Of a DNA stretch of 48,900 bases, positions 42,468 through 48,900 are shown in pieces (within the stretch, counting starts at the first letter, position 1; every line of letters begins with the position of its first letter). Position numbers and translations under genes: made by a program. Source of the DNA: Chloroherpetonaceae bacterium (GTDB taxonomy: Bacteria > Bacteroidota > Chlorobiia > Chlorobiales > Thermochlorobacteraceae); assembly GCA_025055975.1 (NCBI GenBank), contig JANWWM010000016.1, positions 142,159 to 191,058 on the forward strand, in the 5' to 3' direction. Below the pieces are notes generated by a model. It had not been told where the DNA came from. It worked only from the letters and a program-made list of their open reading frames with translations, and did not search any database.

Positions 42468-42610
42468 TCTTGACAAGGTTTGCGTTGTTAAAGTTTTTAG
42501 CGAGAATTTACGGTTTTGCGCGCAGAATTTCGCCGAAAAACTCTGAAACATTCTCGCGCCTTTGGCGATGAAAAAATTGAGGGAAAGCAAACGATTGGGA
42601 GGATCGAGCG

Positions 42611-42766
42611 ATGTGGGCGATTTGGCTTCTTTTGGCGCTCGTCGGCGTTCTGCGCATTGCGGCGTTCATAGTCGAGGAAGAACGCCAAAAATTTCGCGGC
42701 GTTCAACGTCCGATTCCGCGGCATCTTTCCGCGCTGGACTTTCATCTGCCGCTCAAAGAACGCTAA
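42611..42766 (+). CDS. Small single-pass membrane protein (51 residues)
   Basis: The ATG at 42611 follows a strong GGAGG (42598-42602) by eight bases. The protein starts [26 protein letters not shown]: one N-terminal membrane helix, then a basic, Pro-containing tail with [13 protein letters not shown]. It is too short for usual gene-length cutoffs. It lies between dapA and pstB. Function unknown; the ribosome site and hydrophobic helix make it credible. Confidence 0.6.
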   Translation: MWAIWLLLALVGVLRIAAFIVEEERQKFRGVQRPIPRHLSALDFHLPLKER

Positions 42767-42959
42767 TCCGCGCAAACGTCGCCGCAAAGGCTCTTGAATC
42801 GCCACGAAGCGACAAAGCCTGAACGGCGTGGCTTTTCTTTGCATCGACGCGCCATCTCTCCGTTCAAAATAATTGAAACAATTTTTTAACGCTCGTTCAA
42901 CGCGGGCTTTTTTATTTTTCTTTTCTAATTTTTGCAAACGCGATTTCACTGACAACGGA

Positions 42960-43829
42960 ATGAAACCGACCTCGCAAGAAAACGCCGCAACGACCAAAGT
43001 CGCCGACGCGCCGAAAACTTCCGAGTTGCCGCAGGAAGCCCCTGCGTCGCCGCCGCCCAAACCCGCAACCGAGCCGCCCGTCGCGCTCTCGATTCGGAAT
43101 CTGAATTTCTACTATGGGCAAAACCAAGCGTTGTTCGATGTGAGCCTCGACATTCGCAAGGGCGAAGTCGTCGCGCTCATCGGTCCGTCGGGTTGCGGCA
43201 AATCCACGTTGCTCAAAGCCATCAACCGCATTCACGAGGTCTCGACGGAAGCGCGCATCGAGGGAGAAATTCTGCTCGATGGCAAAAACATCTACGACGC
43301 CGATACCGACGTTACCTTGCTTCGTCGCCGCGTCGGAATGGTGTTTCAGAAACCCAATCCGTTCCCGAAGTCCATCTACGACAATATCGCATACGGACTA
43401 AACATCGTGGGCGGATTTTCAAAATCGCAAATCGACCAGACCGTCGAGCGATGTCTCAAACAAGCGGCGTTATGGGACGAGGTGAAAGACCGATTGCACA
43501 AAAACGCGCTCGGAATGTCGGGCGGACAGCAACAGCGCCTTTGCATCGCGCGCGCGCTCGCCACCGAGCCTGAAATCATCTTGATGGACGAGCCGTGCTC
43601 GGCGCTCGACCCCATCTCCACGCAGAAAATCGAGAACCTCATCGAAGATTTGAAGTCGCGCTACACGATCATCATCGTAACGCACAACATGCAACAAGCC
43701 GCCCGCGTGAGCGATCGAACCGCCTTTATGATGCAAGGCAAACTCATCGAGTATGACGAAACGGGCGTGATCTTCACCAAGCCCTCGCAAAAGCTCACCG
43801 AAGATTACATCACGGGACGCTTTGGCTGA
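42960..43829 (+). CDS. pstB: Phosphate ABC transporter ATP-binding protein
   Basis: The protein has 289 residues. PstB powers high-affinity phosphate import. After a ~35-residue Pro/Ala-rich leader come [16 protein letters not shown], Walker [10 protein letters not shown], the PstB-type [17 protein letters not shown]-loop region, the signature [15 protein letters not shown], Walker [13 protein letters not shown] and VTHNMQQA. The N-terminal leader is longer than usual. The start is ATG 42960; an upstream TTG/ATG region to 42873 is in frame but A+T-rich. phoU follows after 29 bases. pstS, pstC and pstA are not in the window, so the permease genes must be elsewhere. Confidence 0.97.
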   Translation: MKPTSQENAATTKVADAPKTSELPQEAPASPPPKPATEPPVALSIRNLNFYYGQNQALFDVSLDIRKGEVVALIGPSGCGKSTLLKAINRIHEVSTEARIEGEILLDGKNIYDADTDVTLLRRRVGMVFQKPNPFPKSIYDNIAYGLNIVGGFSKSQIDQTVERCLKQAALWDEVKDRLHKNALGMSGGQQQRLCIARALATEPEIILMDEPCSALDPISTQKIENLIEDLKSRYTIIIVTHNMQQAARVSDRTAFMMQGKLIEYDETGVIFTKPSQKLTEDYITGRFG

Positions 43830-43858
43830 TGGGCTTCAACGCTTAACGCTCGCTTGAC

Positions 43859-44512
43859 ATGCACAAAGTTTTCGAACAATCTCTCAACCAATTGCAAGAA
43901 GTGATGTCGCGGCTCGCCGCGCAAACCGAAAATTGCGTCATCGACGCGATCGAGGCTTTGAAAAAGCGCGACGTCGCGCTCGCCAAAAGCGTCATTGAAC
44001 GCGACGAGCAAGTCGACCGAATGGACATCAACGCCGATTCGCTCGCTTCCACCATTTTGGCGCGTCAACAGCCCGTCGCCAGCGATTTGCGCTTCGTCAT
44101 CGGCGCGATGAAAATCGCCAACGACCTTGAACGCATCGGCGACCACGCCGTCAACATCGCCGAATCCGCCATCACGCTCTCTTCTTTTCCAATCATTCCC
44201 GAATCCGACAACTTGTTCTATATGGCGGCGCTCGCGCGAGAAATGCTCCTTGCCGCAACGGAATGCTTTTCCGAGCGCAACGCCGTCATCGCGCGCGGGG
44301 TCATCAATTCCGACGTCGAGGTCGACGAATACAACAAACTCATCACGCAAAACTTGATCGAGGGAATGTCGGCGCAAACCATTGAGGTCAAAGCGGGAAT
44401 GGAGGTCGCGCGCGTCTGCAAAAATTTGGAACGGATCGCCGACCTTTCGGTCAACATCGCCGAAGACGTCATCTACATTCACGACGGCAAATTCGTCCGA
44501 CACGGGCATTGA
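43859..44512 (+). CDS. phoU: Phosphate-signalling regulator
   Basis: The protein has 217 residues and is made of two three-helix PhoU repeats. Each has the metal-binding DLERIGDHAVNIAE-type motif (in the first repeat) and NLERIADLSVNIAED (in the second). PhoU links the Pst transporter with the PhoR kinase and limits phosphate uptake. It directly follows pstB, the usual partner. No PhoR/PhoB gene is near. Confidence 0.96.
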   Translation: MHKVFEQSLNQLQEVMSRLAAQTENCVIDAIEALKKRDVALAKSVIERDEQVDRMDINADSLASTILARQQPVASDLRFVIGAMKIANDLERIGDHAVNIAESAITLSSFPIIPESDNLFYMAALAREMLLAATECFSERNAVIARGVINSDVEVDEYNKLITQNLIEGMSAQTIEVKAGMEVARVCKNLERIADLSVNIAEDVIYIHDGKFVRHGH

Positions 44513-44526
44513 ATTTTTCCGTCACG

Positions 44527-45165
44527 ATGAAAAAGCCGATTGGCAAACTTTGCGTCATCACCGACGTCGTGATTCAATCTCGCTATTCTCATCTTGAACT
44601 GTGCGAACTGGCGATTCGCGGCGGCGCGAGCGTCGTTCAACTTCGGGACAAAAGCGCTTCCACGCGAGACCTTTACGCGCTTGCCGTCGCTATGCAACTC
44701 GTCTGCCGCAAGTTCGGCGCGACGTTCATCGTCAATGACCGCGTCGATGTCGCCCTTGCCGCCGACGCCGATGGCGTTCACTTGGGACAAACCGACCTGC
44801 CAATCCCCGTCGCAAGAAAAATCTTGGGCGACAAGAAAATCATCGGCGGTTCGGCTTCCACGCTCGAAGAAGCCCTGCAAGTCGAGCGCGACGGCGCCGA
44901 TTATGTCGGCTTCGGGCACGTTTTCTCCACGACGACGAAGCTCAAAGCGTCCGCTCCCAAAGGCGTTGAGGGGTTGAAGGACGTTCTTGCCGCCGTCAAA
45001 ATTCCCGTGATGGCGATTGGCGGCATCAATGCGTCCAACGTCGCGCAAGTGGCGCGAGCGGGCGCGCCAAGCGTCGCCGTCATATCAGCCGTTTGCGCGG
45101 CGGCGGATCCAACGGCGGCGGCGCGAGAACTTTTGCAATCGATGTCGGAGACCGCCATCGATTGA
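44527..45165 (+). CDS. thiE: Thiamine-phosphate synthase
   Basis: The protein has 212 residues. It joins hydroxymethylpyrimidine pyrophosphate with thiazole phosphate. Recognisable are GGASVVQLRDKSAS, FIVNDRVDVALAADADGVHLGQTDLP, IIGGSASTLEEA, DYVGFGHVFSTTTK and VMAIGGINASNV. The start is ATG 44527; a TTG 18 bases earlier overlaps the phoU stop. It lies after phoU, which is not a usual partner. Confidence 0.96.
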   Translation: MKKPIGKLCVITDVVIQSRYSHLELCELAIRGGASVVQLRDKSASTRDLYALAVAMQLVCRKFGATFIVNDRVDVALAADADGVHLGQTDLPIPVARKILGDKKIIGGSASTLEEALQVERDGADYVGFGHVFSTTTKLKASAPKGVEGLKDVLAAVKIPVMAIGGINASNVAQVARAGAPSVAVISAVCAAADPTAAARELLQSMSETAID

Positions 45166-45173
45166 ACGAAAGG

Positions 45174-45746
45174 CTACCCGCCCTTGAAAGCGGTTTTCAT
45201 CACGTCGCGGTGGCGAAGCAAAACGAGTCCCACGAGCAAGACGAGAAACGGGTAAAAATTGACGGGCAGAAAAATCGGCTCAATGAGCAGAAGGGAAATG
45301 GTCGCCGAAATGTTGCAGAAATGAAGCCGTTTTGAATACAGCCAAGCCAGACTCCAAACGACGCACCACGCGACGAAGACGGACGGAACGAACATCAGCG
45401 TCGCTCCCGCCGCCGTGGCAAGACCTCTTCCGCCCCGAAATTTCAGCCAAATCGGGTAGCAATGCCCAAGCGTCGCCGAAAGCGTGGCGAGTTGCATCGC
45501 GTAGTCGTTTGCGTCGAACAAATCCTTCGCCGCCAAAACCGCGACCACGCCTTTGAACGCGTCGAGAATCATCACGGCGATTCCGAGCGCTTTCGAACCC
45601 GTCACGTCAAACGCATTCATCGCGCCCACGTTGCCCGTTCCTTCGTTGCGAATGTCTTTGCCCGAAAACATGCTCACCAAGAGATAGGCAAACGGAATCG
45701 AGCCGAACAGGTAAGCGCCTAACGCGAGACCCAACCACGCTAACAC
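45174..45746 (-). CDS. plsY: Glycerol-3-phosphate acyltransferase PlsY
   Basis: The protein has 190 residues with about five membrane helices. PlsY transfers an acyl group from acyl-phosphate to glycerol 3-phosphate at the inner membrane, the first step of phospholipid synthesis. The signatures are LGAYLFGSIPFAYLL, DIRNEGTGNVGAMN, LDAFKGVVAVL, LGHCYPIWLKFRGGRGLAT. The frame extends far upstream with nonsense; the first plausible start is GTG at 45746, giving a family-like N-terminus, nine bases after the dedA stop. It converges on thiE. Confidence 0.92.
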   Translation of the reverse strand: MLAWLGLALGAYLFGSIPFAYLLVSMFSGKDIRNEGTGNVGAMNAFDVTGSKALGIAVMILDAFKGVVAVLAAKDLFDANDYAMQLATLSATLGHCYPIWLKFRGGRGLATAAGATLMFVPSVFVAWCVVWSLAWLYSKRLHFCNISATISLLLIEPIFLPVNFYPFLVLLVGLVLLRHRDVMKTAFKGG

Positions 45747-45754
45747 GATGATTT

Positions 45755-46402
45755 CTACATGTTTGACGGTTGACGACGCTTCCGAATGGCTCGCCAAACG
45801 AGAAGCGCGAAGACGACCAAGACGACGACGGTCAGCGCTCCGCCGTAAGCGGAGATGTAGTCGCCGAGTTTTTTCCAATTCGTTCCGAGCAAATAGCCGC
45901 CGTAGACGAGCAAGACGTTCCACAGAACCGCGCTTGCGAAAGCGCACGCATGCGCGGCGACGACGTTGAGACGCGACATTCCCGCGACGATGGAAATCAC
46001 GGCGCGGGACCCCGTCAGAAACCGATTCGCCACGATGAGCCAGTAGCCATAGCGCGAAAATTGCTCGCTCACGACGGCAAATTGTTCGGGCGGAAAAACC
46101 TTCTTGGTCAAGCGAACCCATCTGCGTCGAATCGCTCCGTCGCCCTCGTCGTAAAGCCGTTCGCCGATGAATCGCCCAACGCCATACATCGTGAAAAATC
46201 CGAGCGCCGAGCCTGTCGAAGCCGAAAACACGCACCCGAAAAACGACAGGTCGCTCGTCGCCAAAAGCGAGCCGACGAAAGCGACGGGCAAGTCGCCAGG
46301 AATGGGCGGAATCACGTTTTCAAGGTATGCGATGACGAAGAGGAACAGGTAAATCGCCGCGCTATCGAGCGATTGAGCGATCCTCACGAATTCTTCAAGC
46401 AT
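45755..46402 (-). CDS. DedA-family membrane protein
   Basis: The protein has 215 residues. Key elements are IAYLENVIPPIPGDLPVAFVG, the membrane-reentrant Gly/Pro helices, RYGYWLIVANRFLTGSRAVISIVAGMSRL with the conserved Arg and the FASAVLWNVLLVYGGYLLG terminus. DedA (VTT/SNARE-associated) proteins translocate lipid carriers and support membrane integrity. The start (46402) overlaps the purC stop by eight bases, so purC, dedA and plsY form a likely operon. Confidence 0.93.
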   Translation of the reverse strand: MLEEFVRIAQSLDSAAIYLFLFVIAYLENVIPPIPGDLPVAFVGSLLATSDLSFFGCVFSASTGSALGFFTMYGVGRFIGERLYDEGDGAIRRRWVRLTKKVFPPEQFAVVSEQFSRYGYWLIVANRFLTGSRAVISIVAGMSRLNVVAAHACAFASAVLWNVLLVYGGYLLGTNWKKLGDYISAYGGALTVVVLVVFALLVWRAIRKRRQPSNM

Positions 46403-47129
46403 TTGCGGGCGAACCCAACAGGCGATTTCGCACTTCAAGATACGCTTCTTCCACGTCGCCCAAATCGAATCGGAATCTGTCCTTGTCCAACTTCTTGTTC
46501 GTTTCCAAGTCCCACAAGCGACAGGTGTCGGGGCTAATTTCGTCGCCGACCAAGATAAGCCCATCGTGCCGACCGAACTCCAACTTGAAGTCCACGAGTT
46601 TCAAGCCTTTGCTCAAAAAGTATTCGCGCAGAATGGCGTTGATTTTCCAAGCCGTTTGTTTGAGGAGCGTAACTTCTTCAAGCGTGGCGAGGTTCAAAAC
46701 GACCGCGTGTTCGTCGTTCATCAAAGGGTCGCCGAGCGCGTCGTTTTTGTAGTAGAGTTCCGCGACGGGAATCGGCAGTTCCGTCCCTTCCCGCATTCCG
46801 AAGCGTTTGACGAGAGAGCCTGCGGCGACGTTGCGCATCACGACTTCGATTCTGATGATGTCCAACTTTTTGCAAATCATCTCGCGCTCCGAAATTTTCT
46901 CGACGAAATGCGTTCTAACGCCGAACGTTTCGAGATACTCGAACAGATGCGCGGAAAGTTCGTTGTTGATGACGCCCTTGTTGCGAATTTGTCCCTTTTT
47001 TTGCGCGTTGAACGCCGTCGCGTCGTCCTTGAATTCTTGAATGATGAGGTCAGGGTGTTCGGTGGCGAAGACCTTTTTGGCTTTGCCTTCGTAAATCAAT
47101 TCGTTTTTGCGAAGCGTGCCCGTGCTCAT
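46395..47129 (-). CDS. purC: Phosphoribosylaminoimidazole-succinocarboxamide synthase
   Basis: The protein has 244 residues. It makes SAICAR in purine biosynthesis. ELIYEGKAKKVFAT at the N-terminus, QEFKDDATAFNAQKKG, EVVMRNVAAGSLVKRFG, DFKLEFGR and GDEISPDTCRLWD are all PurC signatures and the length is standard. I use the ATG at 47129; a longer frame to 47195 has no conservation. It begins the minus-strand run to dedA and plsY. Confidence 0.97.
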   Translation of the reverse strand: MSTGTLRKNELIYEGKAKKVFATEHPDLIIQEFKDDATAFNAQKKGQIRNKGVINNELSAHLFEYLETFGVRTHFVEKISEREMICKKLDIIRIEVVMRNVAAGSLVKRFGMREGTELPIPVAELYYKNDALGDPLMNDEHAVVLNLATLEEVTLLKQTAWKINAILREYFLSKGLKLVDFKLEFGRHDGLILVGDEISPDTCRLWDLETNKKLDKDRFRFDLGDVEEAYLEVRNRLLGSPANA

Positions 47130-47225
47130 TGGTGCGCTGAAAAAGTTGCGGCGCAAGTTAGGCATTTTGCGTTGAACTCTAACGCCCCTTGCCAATTGCT
47201 CGGTTCGGTCGTTTTTCTTCTCGCC

Positions 47226-48830
47226 TCATCGCTCTTGCATCGCAAGGTAGAGCCGTGACGCGAGCGACGGGTTGAGCCGTTTGAGCGCGCCGTAATGAAC
47301 GGACGCGAGGAAGTTTTCCTTCAAGCGAGCGTAAATCATTCCCGCTCGGAAGTGCGCGTCGGCGTTGTTCTCGTCGAGTTCCAAGATGAGTTTGTATTGC
47401 GCGAGCGCGTCGCGCCAGCGTTCCTGCCGCTCGTAGACTCTGCCAAGCGAGGCGCGCGCATCGAGAAAATCGGGCTTCAATTTGATGGCGCTTTCGAGCG
47501 TTTGCGCGGCGGATTCGTAATAACCTTGTTCGGCGTAAGCGATCGCCAAGGCGTTGTAGGCTTCGACGTCGTCGGGCTTCAAGCGAATGACCTCGCGGTA
47601 GGCGCAAGCGGCGTTGCGCGCGTCGCCCATTCCGAAATACGCCATGCCCATCGCCATGTGCGCGTCGGCGAAATCGGGCTTGCGGGCGACGGCGTTTTTG
47701 AACGCATTGACGATGGCGTCGTAACGTTTCGCTCTCGGCGGCTTTTCGAAGAGCGAGGGAGATTCCAACGCATCGAGCCGTTGATACGAAGGCTTGGCGA
47801 GCAATTTCGTCTCGATCGCGCGCTCGAAGCGCAAGAGCGCGACGCCCAAGCCGTAGTGCGCGTAAGCCATCTCCGTTTGCGGTTGCGGCTGAACTTGGTT
47901 GCCGTAGCCAATGGCGGTCTCGAAGGCTTCGATGGCTTTTTCCAACGCCGAGACGTTGAGCCAAGCGTTGCCAAGTCCCGCGAACAATCCGACGAGTTCG
48001 GGCGAATCGCTCGGCGAATGTCGGATGGCGTCTCTGAAGGCGGCGATGGCGTCGTCGTATCGCTTTTGGCGCAGGTAGATCATCGCAAGATTTTGGCGGG
48101 CGTTTGCGTCGTCGGGTTTGAGTTCGAGCGTTTTTTTCAGCCACTCTTCCGCGTTGGGAAAATCTTTGAGGTAGAGATAAGCGCTGGCGACGTTGCGACA
48201 AACTTGCGCGTCTTTTTTGCGCGCTCGATGCAAGGCTTTGAGGAAACGAATTTCCTCTTGCGCTTGCGCTTGCAAGGCTTCGATGCGCTTGGACAAATCA
48301 AACGCGAGCGGACTTCGCAGGGCGTAGAGTTTTTGAATCGCCTGCTCGACTTCTTCCCACTCGCCGAAGACGAGATGCGCCAATCCGAGCGCTTCGATGG
48401 CTTCCGCCGAATCGGGATTGGCGGCGATGGCGGCGTTGAGCAGCGCGAGCGACTTTTCGAGCGCGTCGCGGGCTTGTCGCGGTTTGCCGAGTTTGAGCGA
48501 CGTGGCGGCGAGTTTCATTCGCGCTTCCACGTTTGTCGGGTCGAGTTCGACGGCGCGCAAGAGATATGGCTCCGCTTCGGCGTGCTGAAACGCGTCGGCG
48601 TAGGCGAGTCCCAAAAGAAAATTCGCCTCGAACCAATCGGGCGCGAAACGATGGGCTTCTTTGGCAAATTCGACGGCGCGAAGTTGTTTGCCCTTTCGCA
48701 GTTCGGCTTTCGCCGACTCGAGCGCCGCTTTGGCGCGAAGCGAATCGCTTTCAAAGCCGCTCTGAGCGAGGCTTTTCGGCGCAAGCGCGATGGCGACAAA
48801 GGCGAGAACGACGCATTTTGAAAGGCGCAT
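47226..48830 (-). CDS. Large exported TPR-repeat protein
   Basis: The protein has 534 residues. The signal peptide MRLSKCVVLAFVAIALAPKSLAQS supports the start at 48830 and export to the periplasm. The remainder is tetratricopeptide repeats, about ten, clearest as DANARQNLAMIYLRQKRYDDAI, ADAHMAMGMAYFGMG and VEAYNALAIAYAEQGYYE, with consensus W-LG-Y-A-F-P positions. No lipobox is present, unlike the TPR protein at the left edge. It is upstream of purC on the same strand but 96 bases apart. It is a scaffold or assembly factor of unknown partner. Confidence 0.88.
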   Translation of the reverse strand: MRLSKCVVLAFVAIALAPKSLAQSGFESDSLRAKAALESAKAELRKGKQLRAVEFAKEAHRFAPDWFEANFLLGLAYADAFQHAEAEPYLLRAVELDPTNVEARMKLAATSLKLGKPRQARDALEKSLALLNAAIAANPDSAEAIEALGLAHLVFGEWEEVEQAIQKLYALRSPLAFDLSKRIEALQAQAQEEIRFLKALHRARKKDAQVCRNVASAYLYLKDFPNAEEWLKKTLELKPDDANARQNLAMIYLRQKRYDDAIAAFRDAIRHSPSDSPELVGLFAGLGNAWLNVSALEKAIEAFETAIGYGNQVQPQPQTEMAYAHYGLGVALLRFERAIETKLLAKPSYQRLDALESPSLFEKPPRAKRYDAIVNAFKNAVARKPDFADAHMAMGMAYFGMGDARNAACAYREVIRLKPDDVEAYNALAIAYAEQGYYESAAQTLESAIKLKPDFLDARASLGRVYERQERWRDALAQYKLILELDENNADAHFRAGMIYARLKENFLASVHYGALKRLNPSLASRLYLAMQER

Positions 48831-48900
48831 AAAAAACCGTAAATCTCGGCGAAAATAACGCTTCAACCACAAACGCCGTCGTCGAACCAATGCGCCCAAA

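Noticed and set aside
42562..42822. 86-codon frame between dapA and pstB
   Set aside because: Another frame in the same place begins with a strong GGAGG site and a membrane helix; this one is Ser/Arg-rich without features.

Overview
The window is a dense bacterial chromosome segment with about 55 genes, short spacers and many start/stop overlaps. It carries both AAA+ subunits of magnesium chelatase (BchI-like and BchD-like), so the source is most likely a (bacterio)chlorophyll-making phototroph. Few genes have a Shine-Dalgarno sequence, and several promoters look like TTG-N19-TAnnTTTG, the Bacteroidota/Chlorobiota type. Together with a carboxypeptidase-regulatory TonB receptor, MEP-pathway dxr next to rseP, and PstB-PhoU, this points to the Chlorobiota (green-sulfur-bacteria relatives such as Chloroherpeton or Thermochlorobacter). 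That placement is inference; no rRNA is present.

Regions: 1-4,080 holds a TPR lipoprotein, a CDP-alcohol phosphatidyltransferase, MetF and an unrecognised membrane protein. 4,440-10,710 is accessory-looking. It has two Uma2-family putative nucleases, a Card1/DUF1887-like CARF protein with an apparently dead nuclease site, a SulP transporter plus beta-carbonic anhydrase, an AAG-type DNA glycosylase and a lone DUF91-like nuclease. 10,716-17,960 has TruA, a single-domain response regulator, an SDR lacking its usual serine, an endonuclease III homologue, a frame-damaged DUF6036-type gene, a WbpE-like aminotransferase, MoxR, tRNA-Ser(GCT) and an ECF-like sigma factor. 18,035-22,534 is a metal-uptake-like operon (MerC, DUF2946-like, TonB receptor, His-rich lipoprotein, small beta-barrel). 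22,645-29,664 has a heptad-repeat coiled-coil protein, BchD, a phosphohexomutase, RseP, Dxr and a DJ-1/PfpI protein. 29,798-37,721 has a REC-coil-PAS-PAS protein, FtsY, the wreck of an MNT/HEPN module, ThiL with a His-rich tail, intergenic repeats, a Popeye-like cyclic-nucleotide-binding protein, a CPBP protease and BchI. 37,882-48,830 is mostly housekeeping: a phosphatase-superfamily metalloenzyme, maltokinase, ComF, an alkyltransferase-like protein, DapA, a 51-residue membrane protein, PstB, PhoU, ThiE, PlsY, DedA, PurC and a large TPR protein.

Functional links: BchD and BchI would form the ATP-driven motor that helps insert Mg into protoporphyrin IX; the large BchH subunit is not here. SulP and carbonic anhydrase overlap and probably cooperate in bicarbonate or sulfate handling. 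Dxr and RseP are adjacent, as in many bacteria. The most unusual material is the CARF protein without a visible CRISPR locus, the two putative toxin-antitoxin loci damaged at or near homopolymers, and the REC protein with Glu at the phosphorylation site. I saw no CRISPR array, insertion sequence or prophage.
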